This document shows, in pieces, positions 25,138-33,525 of a stretch of DNA of 64,000 nucleotides (positions within the stretch are counted from its first letter, which is position 1; each line of letters starts with the position of its first letter). Below the pieces are notes generated by a model. That model saw only the letters and a list, made by a program, of their open reading frames with translations, did no database searches and was not told the DNA's origin. Origin of the DNA: Bradyrhizobium lablabi. Its GTDB lineage: Bacteria > Pseudomonadota > Alphaproteobacteria > Rhizobiales > Xanthobacteraceae. The translations under genes were made by a program, and so were the position numbers. The stretch covers positions 1 through 64,000 of the forward strand of contig NZ_JAFCLN010000016.1 of NCBI RefSeq assembly GCF_018129385.1. The letters run 5' to 3'.

Positions 25138-26127
25138 TCAACCCTCGCACAACAGCTTGAGCGCGGTCCCGCAGCAGACACATTGACGCTCCAGCGGCGT
25201 CATTCCGGGCACAGCATCGATCGTGGCCTTGGGATCATTATCGGCCATGTCGAACGGCGCATCGGTCCCAATGCAGACGTGATCCGCGCCGACGAGATCG
25301 ATCAAATAGCGCAGCGCCTGGGGCTCGAAAACGAGGCTATCGAAATAGATCCGCTTCAGCAGGTCCTTCGGTGAAGATTTGCTGATAGCATTGGTCTCGC
25401 TGCGCACCGCATGCCCATGGACCAGCCGCCCGATCTGGTAGGGAATGAAGCCGCCGCCATGCGCCAGCACGATCTTCAAGTCCGGCAACTCGTCGAGACG
25501 GCCGGAAAACATGAGGTTGGCGAGCATCACCGTGGTGTCGAGCGGATTGCCGATCAGATTGGTGAGGTAATAGTTTTCGAGGCCCGCCTTGGCGCCCACG
25601 TAATACGGATGCGCGAACACGAACACGTTGAGCTCGGAGGCCCGCCGGAGCAGCGGACGAAAACGCTCCTCGGCAAGCTGCGCGCCTTCGATGGAGGTAC
25701 CGATCTCGACCGCCTTGAAGCCAAAATTGCGGACCACGCGTTCCAGCTCGGCCACAGCGGCATCGGGATGCTGCATCGGCACCGTCGCCATGCCGCGCAA
25801 CCGTTCGGGCCGGGCGCCGACCATGTCGGCAACACCGTCATTGACGAGGCCCGCGACTTCGAGCGCCAGATCGGCGTCGGCCCAGTAATAGAACATCGGC
25901 GGCGCCGGCGAGATCACGGATATATCGATACCCTTGCGATCCATGGAATCGAGCTTGGCTTCGACCTGGCGAAACTCCTCGAACAGCGGATAAACATATC
26001 CCTGATCGTGAATGATCTTGCGTGCGGAGCCCTCTCCTTCGACGCGCGCCCGGAAGCGCTTGGGATTGGCCGCAATTGCCGCAACAATGCGATCGGGAAT
26101 GACGTGGCTATGAATGTCTATCTGCAT
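25138..26127 (-). CDS. Amidohydrolase-2 family protein (ACMSD-like)
   Basis: A 329-residue TIM-barrel enzyme beginning MQIDIHSHVIPD, with the H-x-H metal motif, a central HPYYVG, ALAHGGG-like VLAHGGGFIPY and the late acid in CIGTDAPFDM. This pattern matches 2-amino-3-carboxymuconate-6-semialdehyde decarboxylase and relatives, which decarboxylate or hydrolyse ring-cleavage products. It is placed between the PuuE-like deacetylase and the isochorismatase-family gene on the same strand. Residues suited to either decarboxylase or hydrolase action cannot be separated by eye. Confidence 0.85.
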   Translation of the reverse strand: MQIDIHSHVIPDRIVAAIAANPKRFRARVEGEGSARKIIHDQGYVYPLFEEFRQVEAKLDSMDRKGIDISVISPAPPMFYYWADADLALEVAGLVNDGVADMVGARPERLRGMATVPMQHPDAAVAELERVVRNFGFKAVEIGTSIEGAQLAEERFRPLLRRASELNVFVFAHPYYVGAKAGLENYYLTNLIGNPLDTTVMLANLMFSGRLDELPDLKIVLAHGGGFIPYQIGRLVHGHAVRSETNAISKSSPKDLLKRIYFDSLVFEPQALRYLIDLVGADHVCIGTDAPFDMADNDPKATIDAVPGMTPLERQCVCCGTALKLLCEG

Positions 26128-26217
26128 GGACGGTTACGCCTCAATCGGCATCGTTACGGAAATCAAGATCGAAAGAGGGCGATCAGGCGGACGCGGACAC
26201 GACTCCATCGCGGCTTC

Positions 26218-26871
26218 CTAGGCAGCGCTCTTGTCTGCCGACGTGAAGACGCCGAGCGACATGATCTCGGCCGTATTAAGAACAAAGCCGAACGCGGTCT
26301 TGATGCAGAGCAGGCCAGCCTCGTGCAGCGCCGCTCCGTCCATCGTCTCAACGCAATCCTGCACGACAATCACGGCGTAGTCGCGCACGTTGGCCGCGGC
26401 CGTCGTCGCGAGCACGCAGGAATTGGTGTTTACCCCGGTGATCAACAGCGTGTTGACGCCGTGCGCCCGCAACGTGAACTCGAGGTCGGTTCCGAGGAAG
26501 CAGTCATAGCGCTTCTTGGTATCGACGACGAAGTCGCGTTGCCGATCATAAAGCTCCGGGATGATCGCAACGCCCGGCATGCCCGCGATGTTGTGGCGCA
26601 GGACGTTCTTGCGCGTGGCTGTGGGGTCTTCGGCGCGCGTGCGCCAGAACGGATTGGAGGCGATTTCCGTGACGTCGCGATACTGCGTCAACAGATGAAT
26701 GACCGGTATGCTCACGCCGCGCGCCCAGTCGAACAGGCGCTTGTTGGCTGCGATCACTTGTCTCGCAATCTCCGGCGAGGTCGGCATGGTCGCGACTTCC
26801 ATGTCGAGATGGCCACGATGCAGATCGATCGCGACGATGGCGGCCCTGGGATGATTGACACCGAGATTCAT
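26218..26871 (-). CDS. Isochorismatase-family cysteine hydrolase
   Basis: A 217-residue protein from ATG 26871, chosen because AAGGA lies about 10 bp upstream and the protein then begins MNLGVNHPRAAIVAIDLHRG as expected. The triad is visible: Asp in VAIDLHRGH, Lys in TKKRYDCF and Cys in TNSCVLAT. Relatives include ureidoacrylate, N-carbamoylsarcosine and maleamate amidohydrolases. With the PuuE-like and ACMSD-like enzymes it suggests stepwise hydrolysis of a nitrogen compound (inference). It is divergent from the GntR gene, which has operator-like sites between them. Confidence 0.88.
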   Translation of the reverse strand: MNLGVNHPRAAIVAIDLHRGHLDMEVATMPTSPEIARQVIAANKRLFDWARGVSIPVIHLLTQYRDVTEIASNPFWRTRAEDPTATRKNVLRHNIAGMPGVAIIPELYDRQRDFVVDTKKRYDCFLGTDLEFTLRAHGVNTLLITGVNTNSCVLATTAAANVRDYAVIVVQDCVETMDGAALHEAGLLCIKTAFGFVLNTAEIMSLGVFTSADKSAA

Positions 26872-27015
26872 GCAGACACGTCCTTTCGACTCATGGAGGT
26901 GCGGGTGATCCATCAGGTCGGTCCGTCGGCGGGGGTGCGGGCTACCCCGCCGACGTTCCCGATCGACCGCTGGTCGACGACAGTTTGCAATACATTTGCC
27001 GCGAGAGTCAAAATA

Positions 27016-27025
27016 ATGTATACAT
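27016..27025. promoter_or_regulatory. GntR operator-like palindrome 1
   Basis: ATGTATACAT within an AT-rich stretch in the divergent gap between the isochorismatase-family gene and the GntR gene. TGTATACA-type sites are typical for FadR/FCD-subfamily regulators. A second copy lies at 27101. Confidence 0.55.
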
Positions 27026-27099
27026 TTATTGGAACACAAAAAGACAATGACGATATTCCTCGCTGTAACAACTGATGGAATGGCCTTACCCGTCCCAAG

Positions 27100-27108
27100 A
27101 TGTATACA
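27100..27108. promoter_or_regulatory. GntR operator-like palindrome 2
   Basis: ATGTATACA, containing the same TGTATACA core as the site at 27016, about 83 bp apart (close to eight helical turns). It lies 22 bp upstream of the GntR start codon, so binding here would repress the regulator's own gene. Confidence 0.55.
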
Positions 27109-27129
27109 ATTATTTGAAGCCGAGCTAAA

Positions 27130-27861
27130 ATGACCAAGCTGCGTCTATCGGAGGCTCCCTCCTCGACCCGGTTCGAATCCGTGGTCGAAAGGTTGCGTGC
27201 GGCGGTTCTTGCGGGCGAATTTCAGGCGGGCGAACGCCTGCATGAGGTGAAATTGACCTCGCGATTGGGGGTCTCGCGCACCCCGGTTCGCGCAGCCCTC
27301 CAGAAATTGGCATCCGAAGGCCTGCTCGATTACACGCCGAACCGAGGCTACACGCTGCGGGAATTCTCGATCAGCGAGGTGATCAGTGCCTATGAGGTTC
27401 GTGCCGTGCTGGAGGGGCTGGCGGCGCGGCTGAGCGCCGAGCGCGGGCTGAACGTCAGCGAGATCGCAACCCTTCAACAGGCGCTGCGCGACGGCGACGA
27501 TCTGCTTCGCAACGGTCAGATCACGGACGACCATCGCGCGCAATATAGTCGCATCAATGCTTGCTTCCACGAAACGATCCACGGATCGGCCGGATCGCGG
27601 CTCCTCAACGAAACGGTCTATCTATGCCAGCAGGTGCCAGTGTCGTCACCGCGGTACATCGTGGCGTTCGAGGAACGCGACGTTCGTCGCCGTCACGACG
27701 ATCACCACCGCATCTTCGAGGCGATCTTTGGCCGCGAGCCCTGGCGAGCGGAAATGCTGATGCGTGATCACGTAGCCAGCGTCAAATCATCCCTGGTACG
27801 CTCCCTTTCGTCGCCTGCTGCGATCGACGAAGAGCTGCAACTCCAACAAGGCCGCGGCTGA
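27130..27861 (+). CDS. GntR-family regulator (FCD subfamily)
   Basis: This 243-residue protein has the N-terminal winged helix (LHEVKLTSRLGVSRTPVRAAL, residues 38-60) and an all-helical FCD effector domain, including the metal-type Asp and His residues (NACFHETIHGSAG, RHDDHHRIFEAI). It is divergent from the isochorismatase-family gene and has two TGTATACA sites upstream. It probably represses the 24229-26871 gene set in the absence of a carboxylate effector (inference). Confidence 0.92.
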   Translation: MTKLRLSEAPSSTRFESVVERLRAAVLAGEFQAGERLHEVKLTSRLGVSRTPVRAALQKLASEGLLDYTPNRGYTLREFSISEVISAYEVRAVLEGLAARLSAERGLNVSEIATLQQALRDGDDLLRNGQITDDHRAQYSRINACFHETIHGSAGSRLLNETVYLCQQVPVSSPRYIVAFEERDVRRRHDDHHRIFEAIFGREPWRAEMLMRDHVASVKSSLVRSLSSPAAIDEELQLQQGRG

Positions 27862-27996
27862 CTGAGCTTGCCCGAATGGCGCTATGGACGCACTTTGCCG
27901 GCGCTTGATTTTAGCTGAGTGATGATAGAACGCGGCAATGCGAGTCTCATTGGCGATATACGTCAGCCACGATGCGCCTCAGATAGGAAGCTGCGG

Positions 27997-28106
27997 TCTA
28001 GAGCATGATCCGGAAAAGTGGGTACCGGTTTTCCGAAAAAGATCATGCTCAAAACAAAAAAGATAGATCGGGATGACGATTCGAAGAAAAGTCATCCCGC
28101 TCTAGA
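27997..28106. repeat. Palindromic intergenic repeat, 110 bp
   Basis: The element is bounded by TCTAGAGC (27997-28004) and its inverse GCTCTAGA (28099-28106). Inside are GAGCATGATC/GATCATGCTC (28001-28010 and 28041-28050) around CGGAAAA/TTTTCCG, and GGGATGAC/GTCATCCC. The double-hairpin layout matches a short repeat I recall as common between genes in Bradyrhizobium genomes. Its right border coincides with the IS481 target site. Confidence 0.75.
28101..28106. repeat. Target-site duplication TCTAGA, left copy
   Basis: TCTAGA flanks the left end of the IS481 element and is repeated at 29153-29158. It fits the NCTAGN target reported for IS481. It is also the right border of the palindromic repeat and holds the transposase stop codon. 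Confidence 0.85.
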
Positions 28107-29070
28107 TGTGGAGCCTCAGGAGGTTGTTCCCGGCCAAGCCGAGCCTGCTGATCGGTGGCTTTGAATCTAGACTGCCATGAGGGCGATGCCAATTGTAGCG
28201 ATGCAGCCATCTTGGCAACTCGGCGGCGCGTTCTTTTGAGGTGTTGTAGGCCTGCGCATAGGCCCACTCGCGCAGACTGGTCTGAATGAAGCGCTCAGCC
28301 TTGCCGTTGGTCTTGGGCGTGTACGGCTTGGTGCGGATTTGCTTGAGGCCAAGACGCTTGCAGGCCTTCTGGAAGGCGAAGGATTTGTAACACGAGCCGT
28401 TGTCGGTCATGACACGCTCGACCGTCACGCCGAGGCTTGCATAGTAGGCAACGGCCGCCTTGAGGAAGGCGATGGCGCATCCCCTTTTCTCGTTCCTCAT
28501 GACCTGGCTGAAGGCGATGCGGGAAGCATCGTCGATACAGACATGCACGTATTCCCAGCCCGGTCCTTTGCCGCGAGAACGCAGATTGCTCTGGCCGGTT
28601 CGATCGCCGGTGATGCGATGGCCGATCCGGTTGAACTTGCCGAGCTTTTTGATGTCGATGTGGATCAGCTCGTCCGCCTTTTCGCGCTGATACCGCCGGA
28701 TCGGCTCGGCTGGCTCCAGCGCTGACAGCTTGTTGAGGCCCAACCGCCGCAGGATCCGGCTGACGGTCGCCGCCGACACCCCAACCTGAGCAGCAATATG
28801 CTTGCCGGTGTGGCGCTGCCGGCGCAACGCCTCGACCTCCGCGCACGTGGCAGGCGGGGTTTGGCTCGGCAATGAATGAGGTTTTGAGGAGCGATCCCGC
28901 AATCCATCCACACCTTCCGCGCGGAAGCGTTCGACCCATTTGGCGACCGTCTTCGCCGTGGTGTTGAACTGGCGGGCGGCGGCGGCCTTCGTCATGCCGC
29001 TCTCGATCACAATCCGCACCATCGCCTCTCGACCTTTCGGCGTCAGAGGCGCATTCTTATGGGTGTCCAT
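28102..29070 (-). CDS. IS481-family transposase
   Basis: A 322-residue transposase beginning MDTHKNAPLTPKGREAMV, the usual family N-terminus, with GGGGAGA upstream; an in-frame ATG at 29151 lies inside the inverted repeat and was not used. It has an N-terminal helix-turn-helix (AAARQFNTTAKTVAKWV) and an rve-type DDE domain with Asp in IHIDIKKLG, Asp in MTDNGSCYKS and Glu in TNGKAERFIQ. The final Ile codon is completed by, and the TAG stop lies within, the duplicated target TCTAGA outside the element. Confidence 0.93.
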   Translation of the reverse strand: MDTHKNAPLTPKGREAMVRIVIESGMTKAAAARQFNTTAKTVAKWVERFRAEGVDGLRDRSSKPHSLPSQTPPATCAEVEALRRQRHTGKHIAAQVGVSAATVSRILRRLGLNKLSALEPAEPIRRYQREKADELIHIDIKKLGKFNRIGHRITGDRTGQSNLRSRGKGPGWEYVHVCIDDASRIAFSQVMRNEKRGCAIAFLKAAVAYYASLGVTVERVMTDNGSCYKSFAFQKACKRLGLKQIRTKPYTPKTNGKAERFIQTSLREWAYAQAYNTSKERAAELPRWLHRYNWHRPHGSLDSKPPISRLGLAGNNLLRLHI

Positions 29071-29152
29071 TCGGTTCTCCCCGGAATCTGAAGCTTCAGC
29101 AACCTCAGCTTCCTCGGTCAGGACCGAATGGACAACCTCCTGAAAGCTCACA
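28107..29152 (-). mobile_element. IS481-family insertion sequence, intact, 1046 bp
   Basis: The ends are TGTGGAGCCTCAGGAGGTTG on the left and, inverted, TGTGAGCTTTCAGGAGGTTG on the right, with a 1-nt offset. A 6-bp duplication TCTAGA flanks them. The single transposase gene fills the element. Intact inverted repeats, an intact reading frame and a perfect target duplication suggest a recent insertion. Confidence 0.9.
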
Positions 29153-29158
29153 TCTAGA
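29153..29158. repeat. Target-site duplication TCTAGA, right copy
   Basis: This is the right-hand copy of the IS481 target duplication. It also contains the TAG stop codon (29154-29156, minus strand) of the ABC ATPase gene, so the insertion left that protein intact. Confidence 0.85.
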
Positions 29159-30272
29159 TAAGAGCCTCGTCCTTTCTAATGGCCCATGCCGCACGCCGGT
29201 GGGCGACCACGTTAACATTGTCGCCTATGGCATAGTTACAGGAGGCCGCTGCATCGACGGTCAGCCTGCCGTTCTCCGTCTGGACCACGACCGATCGGAT
29301 TGCTCCGCGGTAGGTCGTGTGAGCGATATGTCCGGACCATTTGAGTTCCTGCTCGCCGGCGCCGGAATCGGCCATGACGATACGAGTATCCTCAGGACGC
29401 ACCATGACCGTGACCACTTCTCCAGGTCTTGCCTCATCGGCCGCTTCGCACGACCCGCGCCAGCCCTTTCCGACGACATCGAGCCGCACGCGCCTCCCGT
29501 CCAGCCGCTCACAGCCTTCGACTTCGGCGTCGAGCAGATTGGGTGTTCCAAAGAACGCGGCCACCGTTCTCTTGGTTGGAAATCGATAGATTTCCTCCGG
29601 AGCGCCGATCTGCTGGATCTTGCCCCGCTCCATCACGACCACACGATCCGACAACGCCATCGCCTCGGACTGGTCGTGGGTTACGTAGATCGTCGTCATA
29701 CCGAGCCGCTTCTGGATCGCGCGAAACTCCTCGCCCATTTGCAGACGGAGTTTTGCGTCCAGATTGCTCAACGGTTCGTCGAGCAACAAAACCTTGGGCT
29801 CGGAAACGAGCGCGCGCGCGATCGCCACACGCTGCTGCTGGCCCCCGGACAGCGCAGGCGCAGGCCGCTGGGCAAAACCTTCCATCTCGACAAGCAGCAA
29901 GGCTTTCGAAACGCGCTCTCCTATTTCCGCTGAAGGGCGGCGACGAACGCGCAACGGATATGCCACATTCTCGAACACCGTCAGGTGCGGCCAGATGGCA
30001 TAGGACTGGAACACCATTCCGAGTTGCCGCCGCTCTGAAGGGACAAAGAGCCCGCGAGCGGCGTCGCTCACGACGTCGCTGCCGATGCTGATGCGTCCCC
30101 CCGTATTCTGCTCGAGCCCGGCGACCATACGCAGGGTGGTCGTCTTTCCGCAGCCCGAGGGCCCCAGCAAGGTCACGAATTCGCCTTCGCTGACCCGAAG
30201 ATCGACGCCGCTTACCGCGTTGAAGTCGCCAAAACTCTTGCTGATGTTTTCGAGGGTAACGCTGGACATCAC
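29154..30272 (-). CDS. ABC transporter ATP-binding protein (FbpC/PotA family)
   Basis: A 372-residue ATPase with Walker A GPSGCGKTT, signature ALSGGQQQRVAIARA and Walker B LLLDEPLSNLDAKL, followed by a C-terminal TOBE-like regulatory domain (residues 240-370). It is typical of ferric iron, spermidine and 2-aminoethylphosphonate importers. Its stop codon sits in the IS481 target duplication, and before insertion the palindromic repeat would have abutted it. It is the last gene of an operon with the permease and receptor at 30282-33072. Confidence 0.92.
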   Translation of the reverse strand: MMSSVTLENISKSFGDFNAVSGVDLRVSEGEFVTLLGPSGCGKTTTLRMVAGLEQNTGGRISIGSDVVSDAARGLFVPSERRQLGMVFQSYAIWPHLTVFENVAYPLRVRRRPSAEIGERVSKALLLVEMEGFAQRPAPALSGGQQQRVAIARALVSEPKVLLLDEPLSNLDAKLRLQMGEEFRAIQKRLGMTTIYVTHDQSEAMALSDRVVVMERGKIQQIGAPEEIYRFPTKRTVAAFFGTPNLLDAEVEGCERLDGRRVRLDVVGKGWRGSCEAADEARPGEVVTVMVRPEDTRIVMADSGAGEQELKWSGHIAHTTYRGAIRSVVVQTENGRLTVDAAASCNYAIGDNVNVVAHRRAAWAIRKDEALI

Positions 30273-30281
30273 GGCATCCCC

Positions 30282-32054
30282 TTAAGCTCTCAACGTGCCG
30301 AGTTGAGATTTCATGATTTTCAATTGCACCCAACGGAAGATCAGCACGAGCGCCATCATGATCAATCCGATGACACTCACCTGCTCGGCGTTTCCGTTCG
30401 CCCACAGCTTCAGCAACACCACGGAAAGCACTTCCGATCCGACCGAGTAGAGCAGGACCGAGGCGCTGAGCTCTCGCATGATCCCGAAGAAGATGAGGAC
30501 CCATCCGATCGCGAAGGACGGCCATGCCAGTGCGATCACGACGCGCCACATGGTTTGCAGCCAGTTCGCACCGTGGACGCGAGAGCATTCCTCGAGATCG
30601 TACGACAGCTGCGCATAAGAGCTTGACATGACACGAACGGACAGAGGGGTGCCAAGCGAGATATAGGCGAGCAGGAGAGCCCAGATCGTGCCGTAAATCG
30701 GAATCGCATGAGGCAGCAGCGCGAAGCCCCACAGGAATCCGACACCGAGCACGATGCCCGGCATCATCCAGGGCAACCACGCCATTGCATCGATCAGCAG
30801 ACGACCGCGCCACTTCGTCCGCACCGACACATAGGCGACGACACCGCCCAGGACCATCGTCAGGGACGCACCAGCCAAACCCAGATACATCGTGTTGCCG
30901 AGCCCCCGCCAGAACTCGCTACTACCGAATACGGCGCGATAATGATCCAGCGTCAGCATGTCCCACTGATAGAATCCGAAGAATTTGAAGAATGACCCTA
31001 TGAAGAGCTGTCCGATGGGAAGGACGACCGTCAGGAAGAAGAAGCTCACGCAAAAGGCGAAGGTCGCCCAGCGCCACTTTCCGAGTTTGATGACTCCCGG
31101 AGAGTATCCCTTGCCTGTTACCGTCGTGAAGCTGCGGCCGCGAAGCAACTTCCACTGCAACAGCACGATGAGGAACAACAGCACCATGATGACAAAGCTG
31201 GCTGCGGTCGCATATTGATATTGCGGCGGCGAACGTTGATTGATCGAATCGTAAATGTCCGTCGTGATGACCCGGATGCCGGCCGGCGACCCAAAGAAGA
31301 GTGGTGACTCGAAATTTTCGATGCCTCGGATAAAGCTGAGGATCGCTGCGCCCGTCAGCGCAGGCAGCATGAGCTGGAGGGTTATGGTGCGGAAGGTCCG
31401 CCAGCGCGCCGCGCCGCACATCCGGGCAGCCTCTTCCAGGCTCGGGTCCATCGCCCTGAACGCATCGACGATCAGCAGGAAGAGAAATGGCACCGAGTAC
31501 TGCATCATGTGCCAGACCACACCCCCGTACGAATAGACATTGATCGGCGCGCTGCTCGACCCGGTCGCCCATTGAAAGAGCTGATTGAGCAGCCCGACCT
31601 GTGGGTTGCCCAGCATACCCCAGGCCATCGCGGTCAGGATTGGAGGAATGAAGAATGGCAGCGTGATCAGGACTTCCAGCGTGCCGCGAAACGGCGTGTC
31701 CGTCCGCGCCAGGATCCAGGCGAGCACAACCGCGATCACCACGGACGGAATGGTCTTGGCGAGCGATATTCCGACCGTATTGAGCAGCGTGATCAGGTTT
31801 TGCCGGGTCATTACCTCCTGATATCCGTCCAGATTGAACGTACCCGCCATGCCCGGCGGCGTCGAATGCAGGCTGCCGTAGAGCAGCATGGACAGCGGAT
31901 AGACCGAAAGAAAGCCGAGGATGACGACGAGTGCGATGACGGCAATCGCCGGGCCGCGCAGAATCGGAGGCCGAGATCGCCGCCACGTCGAAGCGCGGAC
32001 GGGCATTCCGGCCTTGTTGAATCGGTCTATGCGTTCTTCGGCTGAGACGGTCAT
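30282..32054 (-). CDS. ABC transporter permease, two-domain FbpB type
   Basis: The 590-residue membrane protein contains two fused permease domains of about six hydrophobic segments each, with EAA-type loops near residues 215-240 (FRTITLQLMLPALTGAAILSF region) and 495-520 (MWRVVIALAWPSFAIGWVLIF). Fused FbpB-type permeases serve ferric, thiamine and phosphonate systems. It lies 9 bp before the ATPase gene and 7 bp after the receptor gene. Confidence 0.92.
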   Translation of the reverse strand: MTVSAEERIDRFNKAGMPVRASTWRRSRPPILRGPAIAVIALVVILGFLSVYPLSMLLYGSLHSTPPGMAGTFNLDGYQEVMTRQNLITLLNTVGISLAKTIPSVVIAVVLAWILARTDTPFRGTLEVLITLPFFIPPILTAMAWGMLGNPQVGLLNQLFQWATGSSSAPINVYSYGGVVWHMMQYSVPFLFLLIVDAFRAMDPSLEEAARMCGAARWRTFRTITLQLMLPALTGAAILSFIRGIENFESPLFFGSPAGIRVITTDIYDSINQRSPPQYQYATAASFVIMVLLFLIVLLQWKLLRGRSFTTVTGKGYSPGVIKLGKWRWATFAFCVSFFFLTVVLPIGQLFIGSFFKFFGFYQWDMLTLDHYRAVFGSSEFWRGLGNTMYLGLAGASLTMVLGGVVAYVSVRTKWRGRLLIDAMAWLPWMMPGIVLGVGFLWGFALLPHAIPIYGTIWALLLAYISLGTPLSVRVMSSSYAQLSYDLEECSRVHGANWLQTMWRVVIALAWPSFAIGWVLIFFGIMRELSASVLLYSVGSEVLSVVLLKLWANGNAEQVSVIGLIMMALVLIFRWVQLKIMKSQLGTLRA

Positions 32055-32061
32055 GATCTGC

Positions 32062-33072
32062 TTACGGATAAAGCTTCTTGGCCAGCGACATCATTGAAGG
32101 CCTCTCGGCGAGTTTGGCCGGACCGATCAACTTGGCATTCGCGAACGGCTGCGCGTCGGGATTTGCCTGCTCGGCCACCCCTTTAACGACAGGCAGCATC
32201 CATGCATTGGCGTAGATGAGCTGCGCTTCCGTGGACAGGAAATGCTGGATGAAGAGACGAGCCGCGTTGGGATGCGGCGCGTTTTTCAAGACGGCAAAAT
32301 CCATCTCGGCATAAGGCGCGCCCTCTTCCGGTATGACGACCTTGACCGGAAGACCCTTGAGATCGGACGCGAAGGCAAAGATCTGCGGCACGTAGATCGG
32401 GTACTCGCCCCGCGCGACGCGGCGGGCATCATTCCGCATGTCACGGCTGAAGACGGGCTTCTGCTCGGCCAGCTTTTCGTTGAATTCGGGACCTATATGC
32501 TTCTGTAGAATCGCGAACATGGTGTTGCCGCTGCCAAGCGGTCTCATGTCGTCGGAAAGGATTTTGCCCTTCCACTTCGGATCGTTGAGGTCGTTCCAGC
32601 TCTTCGGCAGGTCCTTCTCGGAGACCATCCGGGTATTGATCAGTATCCCCATCGGCTGCACGAAGGCAGGCACCGCGAATTCGCTGGCTCGAAACGGCGG
32701 ACGAAGGTTCGCCGCGTTCGGGATCGGAGGCAGCTTTTGAATGTAGTCGCCGTTCTGGAGTTGCTCCTCGATCATCGTCGTCGCGATCATCTCGACGTCG
32801 CCGAGGTAACGCCCGGCCGATTGCTCGGTCCGGATCCGTTCCGCCAGTTCGCTTGCCCGCAGGTCGAGGCTCTCGACCGAGATGCCATATTTGGCTTCGA
32901 AGGACTTGATGACCGCGACGAAGTAAGGCGCGCCCAAGGTCATGTTGTAGACCACGACCTTGCCTTCCTTCTTGGCGGCTTCGACCACGGCATTCCAAGG
33001 CTCTTCCGCATGCGCCGGGCTCATAACCCATACGGCGCAAACCAGAGCCAGCGCCTTGAACGCCTTGATCAT
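32062..33072 (-). CDS. ABC transporter substrate-binding protein (AfuA/ferric-type), receptor 1
   Basis: A 336-residue periplasmic receptor with a signal peptide ending SPAHA near residue 22, then EEPWNAVVEAAKKEGKVVVY, the AfuA/FbpA-family beginning. The C-terminal half has APHPNAARLFIQHFLS, shared with two other receptors here (35816 and 39654). The transporter class is clear, but family members bind iron, phosphonates, sugar phosphates and other anions. Its Rieske and amidohydrolase neighbours make an aromatic or carboxylate ligand plausible (inference). Confidence 0.88.
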   Translation of the reverse strand: MIKAFKALALVCAVWVMSPAHAEEPWNAVVEAAKKEGKVVVYNMTLGAPYFVAVIKSFEAKYGISVESLDLRASELAERIRTEQSAGRYLGDVEMIATTMIEEQLQNGDYIQKLPPIPNAANLRPPFRASEFAVPAFVQPMGILINTRMVSEKDLPKSWNDLNDPKWKGKILSDDMRPLGSGNTMFAILQKHIGPEFNEKLAEQKPVFSRDMRNDARRVARGEYPIYVPQIFAFASDLKGLPVKVVIPEEGAPYAEMDFAVLKNAPHPNAARLFIQHFLSTEAQLIYANAWMLPVVKGVAEQANPDAQPFANAKLIGPAKLAERPSMMSLAKKLYP

Positions 33073-33111
33073 CGAAAATCCCTCCCTACAAATTCTTGTT
33101 TCCTGGCCGCG

Positions 33112-33525
33112 CTACAATTCGAGCACGACGTATTCTTTTTCGACGGATACCGGGAACGTCTCGGCCCGCAGATCCCCCTCGACCAAAGTTTCTCCCGCCT
33201 CGACTTTCAATTCGTAGCTTCGCACCTTCGTGCGGTCAGGCTCACACCATGACTTTCCGGTGCGCAGGTCGAACTCCCAGCCGTGCCATGGACAGCGCAG
33301 GAACTCGCCCTTGCGGCTGAACTGGTACGAACCCGGCTGGCTGGCCTCGACCAGGCCGACGATCCTTCCCTTGCACAGCGATGCGCCGTTGTGCGGACAT
33401 CGATTGCCGACGGCAAAAAATTCGCCGTCGATATTGAATATGCCGATTTCGCGGCCTGCGACCGTCACGAGAAGCCGCTGTCCGGGTGGCACCTGATCGA
33501 CGGTGGCAACGACGTGACGGGTCAC
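33112..33525 (-). CDS. Small Rieske [2Fe-2S] protein (ferredoxin component)
   Basis: This 137-residue protein carries both Rieske ligand pairs, CPHNGASLC and CPWHGWEFD, in a single small domain like oxygenase ferredoxins and NirD/bphF-type proteins. It starts with GTG at 33525 and overlaps the stop of the upstream amidohydrolase gene (GTGA), so they are translationally coupled. It could pass electrons to the Rieske oxygenases encoded nearby (36874 or 40773), but no oxygenase lies directly next to it. Confidence 0.87.
   Translation of the reverse strand: MTRHVVATVDQVPPGQRLLVTVAGREIGIFNIDGEFFAVGNRCPHNGASLCKGRIVGLVEASQPGSYQFSRKGEFLRCPWHGWEFDLRTGKSWCEPDRTKVRSYELKVEAGETLVEGDLRAETFPVSVEKEYVVLEL

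Noticed and set aside
25411..27075. 554-codon plus-strand ORF
   Set aside because: It is antisense to the ACMSD-like and isochorismatase-family genes, whose motifs and ribosome binding sites are clear.
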